Assembly (NCBI RefSeq): GCF_963583255.1
Contig: NC_084807.1
Span: forward strand, 21,477,572 to 21,541,571
DNA: 64,000 bases
From: Pyrus communis
Lineage: Eukaryota; Streptophyta; Magnoliopsida; Rosales; Rosaceae
Direction: 5' to 3'
The notes beneath the pieces are model-generated. The model did no database searches and was not told where the DNA came from. It saw only the letters and a list, made by a program, of their open reading frames with translations. Positions 12,010 through 23,317 of this stretch are shown in pieces (the stretch's first letter is position 1; each line of letters starts with the position of its first letter). Position numbers and translations under genes: made by a program.

Positions 12010-12301
12010 TGTGTTTGGTATGTGGAAATGAGACTTGGGGATGAGAAATTATTTCCTTTCCCATGCTTGGTAAATCCAGATTTTGAGTATGTGTTGTGGG
12101 AAAAAAATGTAATAAATGTTGGGAAAAAATAAAGGGAAAACCAAACTTATGGAGGATGGAGGGTTTGCTTTTTCCCCTCTTTTCCCAACATTTAGTGCAC
12201 AGTCACAAACAAGCAACTTTTTTGTTGCGTAAAATCTTGCCCTTTAAAAAAAAACACGAAAAAATTATTGCTTATGAATTCGTTTCCGTATACCAAACAC
12301 A
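12010..12301. mobile_element. MITE with terminal inverted repeats (about 290 bp)
   Basis: The left end TGTGTTTGGTATGTGGAAA is the inverted match of the right end TTTCCGTATACCAAACACA, with two mismatches over 19 bp. The interior is non-coding. The superfamily was not determined. Confidence 0.7.
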
Positions 12302-12473
12302 TCATGTAAGTGAATAAACTGCAAAAGTGCCAACAAGATAATGGCAAACTAAATGAATCTTTTGTTATTTAATTCCAAACGATCTCATACTCAATTGAAA
12401 CCAAACTGCACTAAACTGAAAAGAGTATTGTGCCCTTCAATCCCCTTCCCATAATTTACGCTTTGCACTTAGA

Positions 12474-13030
12474 GTTTTTTTTTAACAAACGATATTATCT
12501 ACACTAAAATGAGAGGTGGGTTTAGTTTCACAATAGACTAGTAATAATGTAGTTTAAATTCACCTTTAACGAAATTCGAACCTAAGACATTTTCCGTACA
12601 AATAAAGAAAAATACCATATTAGACCATCTCCAATGGTTGGGCTAAAACTAAATTTTTTAGCCCGGAAAATTTAGCTTTTAGCCCAGAAACAGTTTTTTT
12701 GCTCCAATCGTTCTAGCCTAAAATTTTAGCCCGGGATTATTAAAAAATGAACTTAGGTTTTTTTTTTTGTTAAATTAAATTTAAAAGATATGTAAACTTT
12801 CGTAAATTAATTTTATGAACATTTTAATCTAAAAAAATTTAAATTCCGATAAATATTTGTTGGAATCTACTCCGATTTCTGGGCTAAATTTTGGAGAGAA
12901 TTTGACATTGGTTTAGCATTTAGCATTTAGCCCAAAATTTCCCCTTGGGTTGGAGTTGGTTTGGGAGGAAATTTTAGGGAGTAATTTGGCTTTTAGCCCA
13001 CCTTTGAAGTTGATGTTATAGTATTAAGTG
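12474..13030 (-). mobile_element. SINE (minus strand) interrupted by a nested MITE
   Basis: A poly-T run and AACAAACGATATTATCTACA mark the reversed 3' end. CGAACCTAAGACATTTTCCG and ATACCATATTAGACC mark the reversed 5' promoter region. The same family occurs on the plus strand at 15,826. GCACTTAGA at 12,465-12,473 and GCACTTAAA at 13,031-13,039 look like its target duplication. About 390 bp of MITE-like DNA lies inside. Confidence 0.55.
12627..13020. mobile_element. MITE-like element rich in GGGCTAAA/TTTAGCCC motifs
   Basis: The stretch starts CATCTCCAATGGTTGGGCTA and ends TTTTAGCCCACCTTTG, with many internal TTTAGCCC and GGGCTAAA words in both orientations. It is non-coding and breaks the SINE. 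Exact ends are uncertain. Confidence 0.5.
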
Positions 13031-13219
13031 GCACTTAAAATTAAAAATCCTGTAATCTAAGTGATATATTTTATCCTGCACTCGAAATCCTATTTTCGAA
13101 TCAGACTATTAAAAAATGAAGCACTAGTCACTCCATAAAACCCTAACCACACATTATGCTTGGTTGAAAGGGATACTACCACACGTAGAGGTTAAGAGAG
13201 CTAAAGCAGCTCAATCTCT

Positions 13220-13380
13220 TTTTCCCAAAATGATCTACATATTTGATATCACCTGAAGTATCTGTCGGTGGTCATGTCAAATAAAATACAGGTTACTATT
13301 TGTTCATAGAAATAAGGAATCTCCTTTTCCAAAATGATCTGCACATCTGATATCACCTGAAGTATTTGTCGGTGGTCATC
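13220..13380. repeat. Direct duplication of a 53-bp segment
   Basis: CCAAAATGATCTACATATTT at about 13,224 and CCAAAATGATCTGCACATCT at about 13,329 start two near-identical copies, each ending GTCGGTGGTCAT. They are about 105 bp apart. Confidence 0.7.
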
Positions 13381-13439
13381 AATTATACATACATGTGTGT
13401 GTGTGTGTAATAAGAGAAGGAAAATGCTCTCTGTAGATG

Positions 13440-14811
13440 CAAGTTAGAATGGGTTTCCGAATTTCGACAGTAATATTTTTGAATCTGAACTCAATATTCT
13501 AATATTTTTTGAAAATTTGGAAAGAAAATCAGAATGTATTTAGTAATTCCGATAATTATGAATTTCCAATCCGAAGTTTCCAAAGTGTTCCAAAAAAAAA
13601 ATATATCCAAAAAATTCTGATTTCTTATAGTTATTTACTCATATTATGTATTTTTTTAATTAACTTTTATATTTAATATCGTTTGTTAAAAAAAAAAAAA
13701 TGATAACCATACTACTAAAACATATGAAATTTCAAATTATGTTCTACAATTTCAAAGATTCCTCTGATTCCAAAATTTTCAAAAATTCCAAAGATAAAAA
13801 TTGTGTTATGATCCGATTCTGAAATTTTGGATCGAAAATTGAAAATGTGGTTTCCGATCCGATCCTTCCGAAAACACCCCTATATGTATTGTTTTGTCAA
13901 ATGTGAAATATTACCTTGCCTAATGTCATTGTTTAGTCACTTCTCCTGTCATATACAATGTTTGGTCGCCTGTTTTATGTGTGACAAAACTAAAGTCTCT
14001 GTTCTTCAACAATTTTTGGATAGCCGAACTTTGTAAACGAATTTGTTCTTGGCTTTCAGGCTTAGCTTTTGCATATCTCCTCACAAAAAATTTTAGCATG
14101 CTCTGATGTATGACATGCACCGGAGAATGAAGAGTTCAGATTTTTCTTTTCTTTATTTGGTCAGAAGAGTCTAAAGAATCCAACCGTCTAAATTTCCCGT
14201 GTATAGTATGAAAACTCTTTTTGGATTTAAACACCCAATAATTTTCTATTTGTATGTGTTAGAAAAGTTTGAAAATAATAAGGTGATTTCCCTATTTTTA
14301 AGATGAACTTCTTGTTGTGCCAATCAAACAACGTCATGTATATGTCAATTATATATTATAATGAAATTGTATAATTTTTATGAAAATTCGCAATAACGAT
14401 GTACACATGCCATAAAGTTGTCCTCTAGCGACCTACTCCCAGAAGAGTCAAACCAACGAGGATCCCTTCCTCTCCACCTTGGCCTTCACATTTTAGGTCT
14501 TTGGATGACTTGGGCTTCAGTACTTGGACTCACTGAACACTAATTTTCGATTAGGTCAAACTATTTTTCTTCGGCCCAAGTACGTGAAAATTATGGTCCA
14601 AAAAAGTTGATACAGTATTTCTTTAAAGAGTAAAGTGCTGATTTAGTCCTTGGATTATTACATTAGTGAAGATTAAATTCTAAATTATTTTTTCAGTAAA
14701 ATAAGTCTCTAATTTCATCCCTACTATTATATGCAAAGCTATTTTATCCAATATTTCATCAAATTAAGTCACTTGACACATTTTAGAGTGTATACCGTCA
14801 TTTTCTCGCCT
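13440..14811. other. Intergenic sequence, no gene seen
   Basis: The part from 13,440 to 13,890 is rich in words such as AAAATTTTGGAT and TTCCGAAAA and may be an old non-autonomous transposon. The rest shows no recognisable feature. Confidence 0.4.
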
Positions 14812-15645
14812 ATAAGAGTAAGTCCACCCCTAAAAAATGAGCTGGCCAAAAGTCCATTTAATTCACCCAAATGAATAGTGAATGACTCCAATGAACAGTA
14901 ATTGGCTAAATGCGTCTTCACTCCTAGAAAATGAACTAGCCCAAAGTCTAGTCAATTCATATTAAAATATTATTAATTAATTTATAAAATAATAAAAAAA
15001 TAATTTTATTTTTAATTTCGGATAGAATTTTTAATCAATCTTTAATCATTATTTTATTTTATTTTTTCTGTATTTTTAAACAATTTTTAATAATTTTTAT
15101 TAAGTTAATTAATCTGTACTGTTGGATTTCAAAAAGATTAAAATCCAACAACCCAAAATTAGACACGTGGCCGACGGTAATAATTATGACATTTTCCTTC
15201 TTTTTTTTTAAAGTTTTTTGGCCGAAAAATCTGGACCGTTGATCTAGGAATTGGACGGGCCAAATTTTGCCACATCACTAGCCATTGGTTTTGAAATTCA
15301 AATTTTTTTTACAGTTGGAAATCCAATAATTCAGAAAACTAGCCGTTAGAAATCCAACGGCCATAACCAAGCCATGTGGCCCATATCCCGCGCCCTTTTA
15401 GTGTGCTTGTAGCATGAGCCCGTGACCTATTTCCTTGTCGAGGACGCGAGCCCACACGGGCTTGTTTCCCACTCGCCTAATGCAAAAAAATATTTGTTGT
15501 TCGCTGACGTCATGTTAGCATCAACATGATGCCAGATAGGCCGGTTCTTACCTCAGCCCATTTTGGGTTGGCCTATTTTTAGGGGTAGAGTGGATTTTTT
15601 TGGGTGCCAGCCTAAAAGATAGGGCTGGAGTTGTTAGAAGCTCTT
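14812..15645. mobile_element. Putative non-autonomous DNA transposon (about 830 bp)
   Basis: TAAGTCCACCCCTAAAAA at the left and TTTTTAGGGGTAGAGTGGA at the right are inverted matches, as are GAGCTGGCC and GGTTGGCC. Interior words such as GAAATCCAACGG recur. It is non-coding, and the ends were judged only from the inverted repeats. Confidence 0.5.
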
Positions 15646-15825
15646 AACATTTCATATGGATTGCAAATCTAACGTCTAATTTACCTTCTAAAGTTAACTC
15701 CATACACTATTTTTTTATGTAAAATTACCAATCTACCCTCCAATATGTATCACATACAAGTAACGTGACTTAAATTGACGAAAAACTGAACATTGTAGCT
15801 TTGAATCTAATATTAGGGATGTAAT

Positions 15826-15994
15826 GCCACATAGTACTACGGTCTGGTGATATTCCTTTTTACTTGGAAGTGAGAGATCTTATCTTTGAATCTCATGGAT
15901 GGCGAAATTGATACCAAATTAAGCTGCCTATTGTGTGATTTAGCGGAACTCCCCCTTCTCTTAGCGTAAAAATATTGATGTACTCCAAAAAAAA
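15826..15994 (+). mobile_element. tRNA-derived type SINE with target duplication
   Basis: It begins near GGTCTGGTGATATTCC, has box-B-like TTTGAATCTCATGG, and ends in CTTAGCGTAAAAATATTG followed by an A tail. AATATTAGGGATGTAAT (15,809-15,825) and AATATTAGGGATGCAAT (15,995-16,011) are a 17-bp target duplication with one mismatch. Confidence 0.85.
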
Positions 15995-16011
15995 AATATT
16001 AGGGATGCAAT

Positions 16012-16563
16012 TGGCAAATTTTTATAATTGAAGTCTAATTTTTCTTAAAAAAAATAGTTTAGAGACCTAATTTTCACTCAAGTAATAATTCAAGGATTAA
16101 ATTGACAATTTACCCTTCTTTATATACTCTTACAAATTTTCAATTGATATAGTTATATATTCTGATCAATGAGAACGGAAGATTCGAGCTTGAATGCAAA
16201 AGAGAAGATTCGAGCTTGGATTCAATTGAATGAGATTTATTCAGTTTCAAAGTCAAACACATAATTCTGGGATTAACGGTACCTTAACCGGATAAAAAAG
16301 GACCTTGTTTCACATATTTAAGATAAATAACTGCAGTAATGAGAGTAGAGAATAATTTTATTGGCTCTGAATTACTTCTACAGATTGAATGATTGAGAAA
16401 ACTTAATTTTGAAAAAAATGGTCGACACACTTCACATATATTCCAGTCTGACAGCGTCTCACTAGTTCTAGCTTTGCCGTCCCACACCAAACATGCGTTT
16501 CATGACGATGAATTTTCACTGTCCGATACAAGACATATAATGCTACAGAAACTTTGTCAACCT
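16012..16563. other. 3' flank of chorismate synthase
   Basis: This AT-rich sequence contains the expected 3' UTR of the gene that ends at 16,564. No other gene was recognised. Confidence 0.5.
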
Positions 16564-17225
16564 TCAAATATGCACACCAGCTGCCTCCGCTGCTTCAACA
16601 ATTGGCGGCGGCACAAGGTCTTGTAGGTCAACCATTGGCTGTGGCACAGGGTCTTGTAGGTCGGGATTGATAGGAAACATGTGACACTGTGCAAAATCTG
16701 CCATTAGTTGGTCCACCAGCACAAGGGCTATTGCAGCTTCCACCATCGGCACAGCTGCACCAATCCACCAAGCAAAACATATGTAAGTAATCGCAAGGAT
16801 CGTTTTACAGAAAAAAAAATGTACATAGAGAATGATGCATGAGAGGACATATCATTCACAGACGCACCTCGCGGAACAACACAGGGATCATGGCGACCAC
16901 GGGCTATTAGTTCCATCTCTTTTTTATCTCTAGTCACTGTATTCTGCTTCTTCTGCACAAATACCACAAAACCACCATGGCAGATTGGTCATTGGTCACT
17001 TGATTACAATTTTCTGTTTTGACAATCAATTACATACATATCAAAGAAATACCTAAGTTCGGTTCAAGATTCTCCTATTGATCACAAGTTTGAAATTCAA
17101 AAATATCCCTAAGACCAATCGCCCATGTTTAGTCATAACTTCTCACTTTCTCTCAGAAAAAGTCTAAGCAATATAAGAGCCAGAGGCGTGAGTTTGCGTG
17201 TGTGCATGTGTGTGTGTGTGTGTGT

Positions 17226-17260
<35 letters not shown>

Positions 17261-20200
17261 GTTCGACTTACTCCAATAGTAGCTGTTGGCTTGAAGGCTA
17301 TTCTCATGTTTATAATTTCCCCATTGGATAGTCCTCCCTGATTGCCAGCATATACAATCTCAGTGTAAAACAGACGCTCCATAAACATTTTACCAACATA
17401 CTCTACATACAAAAGTAAGTAACTGAAATATAGAAAAAATACCTGTGTCCCACCAGAGCGGTTTGTTCTTGTCCTGATTTTTCCTTGATCATCTAAATAG
17501 AATTCATCATTATGTTCACTCCCAGTTAAAAAGGTGCCTGTTATGCATACATGAATGGTAAGAACTTACGCAAAATACAGTTGTAGAAAAAAACAAATCC
17601 TTCATAATAGAATTCTCGCAACTGTTCTTCAATCATCAAGTCCAATTTAAGAACTTGGTAGAGAAACGCCACACAAAAGTACCACAAAAAGTTTGCAAAT
17701 CTTAACCTGCAAATCCACTTCCAATTTCAAATCCCTTTGTTGCAGGTAATGACATTACAGCTTTAGCAAATTCAGCTTCAAGTTTATCAAAGACTGGCGA
17801 ACCAAGCCCCTGAGATGCAATAAAATGATTGTCAATTCCATATATGACTTGATGAAGATTAAACAAATTACTGAAAGAGCAATATAACTAGGGGAGTGCT
17901 AGCAACCATCTCACTTCTACTCATGACACGTGTATTCCAGTAGCACTCTAAACTAAAAGTTTAATTACTTTTTGGTTTCCAAACTAAAATTTTAACTATA
18001 CTAACAAACGAATAAAAAAAGTGGGATTTTAATATAGTTAAAATTTGAGTGTCGAGTGCCAGTGAAGTACACGTGGCATGAGGAGAAGTGAAAAGGTTAA
18101 GTGAGAAGGTTCCTAGCATTTTTCATATAGCTAACTTTGCAGTGGTTAAGGTAAAGAGTCTGCCCCCTTAATAAACAGTTGAAGACATGTAGAGAGAGTG
18201 AGCTTACGGGTGGGCAATTTTTAACAATGCATGTGACAACACCACCAATAGATTGCCCTTTCACCCTAACAGCATCAATGGCAGCAATCATCTTCTCTGC
18301 ATATTCAGGATCTGGGCACCTAACGATATTACTCTCTATCTGGCAGTATGTCACAAAAGAATAAAAAAATAAAAGTTCAGTGATTAATAAAAATTAAATG
18401 TGAGTCAATAAGTACCTCAAAAATGCACTAATTGAGAGAAAATGAATTAAATACAAAAAGACTGATACTTGTTTTTCTTACTTTGAAACGTCACTAATTC
18501 ATTTGGATATGAGATTTCTATGACTTGAAACCTAGAATAACGCTGGATTCAATTATTAAGAGAAAGGTATTCATAAAGAGAGTATCTCTTTCAATTTGTC
18601 GGCTTCTGGTCAGAAACCAATTGGGAGACACTTCGTGAAGAGGGATATTTTCTTCCCAGATTTGGGAGTTGACACTTTTGTAGTCAATAACTCGGGATAT
18701 AGAGCTAGATGTGACAACCACATTAAAAAAAAATCATAAACGCTAGTAAGCGTAAAAGCCTAAGACATCATGCTACAAATTGGGATACTCAAGTTTATAG
18801 AGGTGAGATATTTTTAAATAGAGTGTGCATGGACAAGCCTCCCGGTAATTACTTTGTAGACTACAATAACATTCATAGTTTGCCTGCACTTCACTTATAA
18901 AGGAATGAAACAGATTGGAATGTAATTTCTTTTCCTGGACATGCATTCTCAAATCTGTATGGAAATCCAAGGAAGTTAGCTACTCCTGTCACATGACTCC
19001 CATTTTTTGTTGCTACTCTTGAATGGCTTTGCTACAAGAGATTTTAAATTAATATCCATTATCACACCTGATCAAGTGTCAAATTGTGATGATCAACCAA
19101 CTCCTCGGGAAGCACAACCTTCTGAACTTGTGAAACATAAGCAAGGACCTGAAATATGACAAACATTAAGGAAAAGTCTTAAAAACTATAACAAGAATTT
19201 CAATCAGTAAAAGAATGTGCAGATGATAATCTATGGACACAGGATTAAAAAGAGAAGTTCAGAATTTTTTTTTTTTTAAAAATCAACTCGCAGGACAATA
19301 ATTATCAGAAGCTCCAAACTTCAGTTCCTCGTTCTCAATCATTCGAGGACAGGGGCATGAGTGTCATCTATTGACATGGACATGGGGTGCCCGACAAGTC
19401 CACTTCCAAAAAAGTAGGCACTCAGACATGCCAATACATGTGCATTTTGTAAATGAAAAAAAAACATCATTTATTGTGCAAGTTTATCATAGAAAATATA
19501 CAATAGTAACAACCATTTTGCCATTGTCAGATTTTCTAGAAAAAAAAAATCTCAAGGTTTTGATAAGTTTGCAATTTATCTATGCAAATGAAGATATCCA
19601 AAGTTTGAAAATTAAAAATAATTGTAGCAGGACACATTTGCAACTCACAAGGTAATACCACAATAAAGAGAAAAAAAATGATTAAATGAACTGGAGTCTT
19701 GGGCATAACGATGCAACACATAGTTTACTACATGCACCTCAGTTCCTGAGAAAGCCTTAAGGATTTTCTTGGCAAGGGCTCCAGCAGCAACTCTTCCAAT
19801 TGTTTCTCTAGCAGAAGATCTACCACCGCCCTTCAATTACAAATTAGCTCAAGATTTATGTATCTGCAATTCCAAAATACGCTTGTAAACCTTTAATGGT
19901 TAAGCTTAAAACCATTACCTGCACTGATCTGATTCCATACTTCTGGTCATAAGTTCGATCTGCATGTGAAGGCCTATATGCTACTGACATTTCATCATAA
20001 TCCTGAAATTCCAGTGACATAGTTATTTCCATGCACCATAAAGAATGTCAATTGATACAAGAGACTGAATTATATAGAGTATAAATGTGATTGTTAATCC
20101 ATAGTATCCTATATATCACGATTCAGAGGAAATACTAGAAAAATAACAGTAAACTCTTTAACGAGTTCTATTACTCAAAATACAAACTATCTAATCAGTT

Positions 20201-21830
20201 CCATAGCCCTCATATTGTGTTCCACAGCCCTCATATCAGTTCCACAGCATGATTAAATAGATTGAAAACTACAAATTCCATACCCAGAATAAAGGAAAAC
20301 TAATGAAAAGGGCTTGAAAAATTGAGTTTTAATCAAAAGGACAAAAAGGTGTTGTAAGTGAATGGTACCAAGAATGACTTTTTAGAGTAAAAATGTCTTT
20401 TTCGTTAAAAGTTAACAGTACCGGGAGTGTTTCATTAAAACTCCCAAAAAATAAAGGTAAAACCACGAGCAAAGAAATATTAGTCTATAAAAGCTCCACC
20501 CATTTTCATTCAACTTCATATATATGTCCTCTAGCAATAGATACTTACACGTCCTCTCTGATCAGTATTGGGTACAAGCACAAGAATTGGTGTCCCAGTT
20601 GTCACTCCTGTAGTCAATTATAACATCAATTAGAGTATACGCCACTGAAGAGAACTACAAAGGAACCCCTTTAAATAAACATATATACACACACACACAA
20701 ATTCCACAAAGATCAAACCTTCATGAACTCCCGAAAGTATTCGGCATGTGTCAGTTTCCTTCCTAGGAGTAGTAATTCGACTCTGACCTGGCCTCCTGAC
20801 AACCCATAACAAGTTTGCATTCAAAACAAACAAGAATTCAACAATTTTAGAGGAAGCTTACCATGATTATTGCATGGAATGATCTATACTAATGTCACAA
20901 TATAAACACCTATTATATCCAAGGAAACTAATTGTGCCAGCATGCAATGATCCCAGACCAAATACCTCACAAACTCTACGATGAAATTGAACATGTAAAA
21001 GACATACTAGTAAAATATCCTTAAATTGAACATGAAATAGGCATCAACTCGTTTCAAATGCCATAACACGAGTTAGGTGCATCGTTTAGGTAACCAAGAA
21101 CTTTACAATGCACATGACAAGGGTGAGCCCCGTATCAAATACCTTCTGTCAAGGTCCCCTTGCAAATCTTCTGCAGAGAGGGGCATACGAGGAGGGCATC
21201 CATCAATTACACAACCAACACCACCACCATGAGATTCTCCAAAAGTTGTAACACGAAAATGATTTCCGGTAGTGTTCCCAGCTGCCTGCACCTCTGAAAT
21301 CCAACACCAAACTTTTCAGAATTGATCCGAAAGTTGTAACTTACTACAATCTCTAACATATCAAAATTCCATTTACTTAAAAGTTTATGTTACAGCAAAC
21401 CAAAGACCGAATGTTAACATGGGTACTTAGACTTTAGAACTTGGGTAATGATTGGAGAGGCTAATTAAAGTAAAGATGTAGTCTTTAAATTGTAAGATTC
21501 ATGATTTGTGCACAAAACAAATTCAGTAGCTGCATTTCAGATAACAAAATTCTCGCACATTGCCAATCAGAAAGTGGAAATTAGCTCGAAAAATCTTAAA
21601 GCTTTCTATGTAAAACAACGGTAAGCAATCAAATGAACATCCAACAATCAGAGGGAGAGAGAAAGAGAGAGAAACTAACGGAGTTTGTTGGGGGTTCTCG
21701 GGCGGATCACAAATTGAACGGAGGAGGACGAGAGGGTTCGGAGATCAGAGGAGGAGGAGCACAACCCAGAAAAGCCATCGGTCCTTGAAGCTCCTCCGAG
21801 GAATGGCTTGGATGCAAGAGAGGAAGCCAT
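16564..21830 (-). CDS. CS: Chorismate synthase, plastid precursor (13 exons, 455 aa)
   Basis: It converts 5-enolpyruvylshikimate-3-phosphate to chorismate, the last shikimate-pathway step, in plastids and with reduced FMN. Exons on the minus strand: 21,830-21,680; 21,293-21,143; 20,795-20,719; 20,607-20,549; 20,002-19,919; 19,830-19,738; 19,148-19,068; 18,339-18,208; 17,809-17,707; 17,537-17,443; 17,337-17,272; 16,952-16,868; 16,754-16,564. All junctions are GT-AG and the sum, 1,368 nt, stays in frame. The first ~50 residues ([13 protein letters not shown]...) are Ser-rich with almost no acidic residues, like a transit peptide. Family motifs are intact: [59 protein letters not shown]. The ATG was chosen because it starts the transit peptide; an upstream in-frame extension has no ATG. 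The tail after [10 protein letters not shown] is longer than in Arabidopsis. Two MITEs sit in its introns. Confidence 0.96.
17205..17262. repeat. Compound GT/GA microsatellite in chorismate synthase intron 11
   Basis: A GT run is followed by a GA run ending 9 bp from the donor site of exon 11. On the transcript it becomes CU then CA immediately after GUAAGU. Confidence 0.9.
17891..18125. mobile_element. MITE in a chorismate synthase intron (about 235 bp)
   Basis: The left part GTGCTAGCAACCATCTCACT and the reverse of the right part (AATGCTAGGAACCTTCTCAC) match, and GACACGTGTA pairs with TACACGTGGC. TATAACTA (17,883-17,890) and TATAGCTA (18,126-18,133) fit an 8-bp target duplication with one change, suggesting hAT type. 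It lies in the intron between exons 8 and 9. Confidence 0.75.
20296..20449. mobile_element. MITE in chorismate synthase intron 4 (154 bp)
   Basis: GAGTTTTAAT near the left and ATTAAAACTC near the right form an inverted pair. The element is flanked by AATAAAGG at 20,288-20,295 and 20,450-20,457, a perfect 8-bp target duplication typical of hAT-type MITEs. Similar sequences are common in Rosaceae as far as I recognise. Confidence 0.78.
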
Positions 21831-23317
21831 TGCAGTTGAACCCACCGAAACTCTCAGCCCACCAACCACCAAAAACAACGACGAGAAGAAAAAGGAGGAA
21901 GGAGAAGAAGGCTGAGAAACTAACGGGGGTGATTGTTTTTATCAAAAATAGGCGTGCTGCTACTCGCACACGCAAATCAATCCACCAACTGGCTTCCACC
22001 TACCACCAAATCCCACAACCCGTCATTCTTATATCGGAACGTTGGTCCGGTAAATCACGGTTGTAATAAAAATGAAGAAAAATTTCGATAAAAATAAAAT
22101 TTAATCATAATTATAAAATCTCTCATTCTTTCGTTTTAGGAAAAACATTAAATTATTTTAAATTGAGAAGTATTATTGGCACTTCAAAAATCTCATTCTA
22201 TACTCCTCATAAGTGTATTTTTCTTTCTTAATATAAAAAGTTTAGAGTATATAAAGAAATTTTTGAAGTACTAATAACAATTCCCTTTAAATTTATTATT
22301 TTCTTTGTATTTTGGTCAGTTCATTTGCCTTGTTTGGTGGGTTGGTACTTTGTAGCGTACCCTACGAGTTGGGTGGGAGTAGGAGACTGAAGCTGTCATG
22401 GTATGCTTGATTTTCTGTATAGTACATAAAATGAGTTCTCTGTCAACCGTGACGTTTTTATTTAATAGCAGGATGTTATATGGTAAAACTTATATGTGTT
22501 ATTATTTTATTAGATGGGGACGTTATGTTGATGTTAAATCTATTTTTGTGTAAATTCTTGTCTTATACGGAGATTTTACCACGTAACTTGTTGTATGTTT
22601 TTTTCCTTACTATTAATCACCTATAATCAGATCGTTTACAACTGGTTATACACAAAATTTTGTTGTACAAAAGACATAAAGTGTATGTTTCAGTTACTTG
22701 CTCCATTTTTTCTTCAATAGATTAAGCTACTTAGTAATACGAAAAATAAACTGACAGAAATAAAAAAATAAAAAAAATACTTTACTTACTTTCTAATTAA
22801 TTAATACAATTTCGGACTCTTAAACATGCTTATTTTCTTGTGTTTACTTGTTTGGTATATTGATACCTTTGGGGTCGGATTGGGTAGGTGGAGTCAACTG
22901 TAAAGGCTAAATTGGCTAAGCAGACATTCCTCCTTCTTCCAGGTGTCTGACTTTGCCACATGTAATCCTCTCTCAACTAAAATTCATAGAAACAAAATGA
23001 AATTAATCATTTGGAATAAGAAGGATGATTAATTCATAAAATCGGAATAAGATTTGTAACAAACGATAGAATATTCTAAACTAAATTCTTCTAAACTATG
23101 AAAATTCTTCTAAACTATGAGAAGAGGCAGGAGAGTCTTAACCACCAGAACAATCTACCGCTTACAAATCGAATAAAATTTTAATTAAGGCACATCCTTT
23201 TTATTGTTTTGGCAAAATGAACAATGAAATCAATAGTGACACGAAGCTATATTGCCTGTATCTTCTTTGACACTACGGAAACAATCACCACAAGGAAAAA
23301 TGTGGAAAATACAATCC
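21831..23317. promoter_or_regulatory. Intergenic region: chorismate synthase promoter/5' UTR and ADCS 3' UTR
   Basis: This 1.5 kb separates the ADCS stop codon from the chorismate synthase start. The first ~200 bp above 21,831 are purine-rich on the plus strand, so the chorismate synthase leader is CT-rich. A MITE is at 22,155-22,292. The part up to 23,317 must hold the ADCS 3' UTR. No other ORF looks real. Confidence 0.6.
22155..22292. mobile_element. Short palindromic MITE upstream of chorismate synthase
   Basis: TTATTGGCACTTCAAAAATC on the left is matched in reverse by the right arm (TTTTTGAAGTACTAATAA), and the homology extends over about 50 bp per arm, so nearly the whole 138 bp can fold into one hairpin. 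Confidence 0.7.

Noticed and set aside
17125..17412. ORFs with RE or SL/HT repeats on both strands
   Set aside because: Both are translations of the GT/GA microsatellite and of real chorismate synthase exon 11 in other frames.
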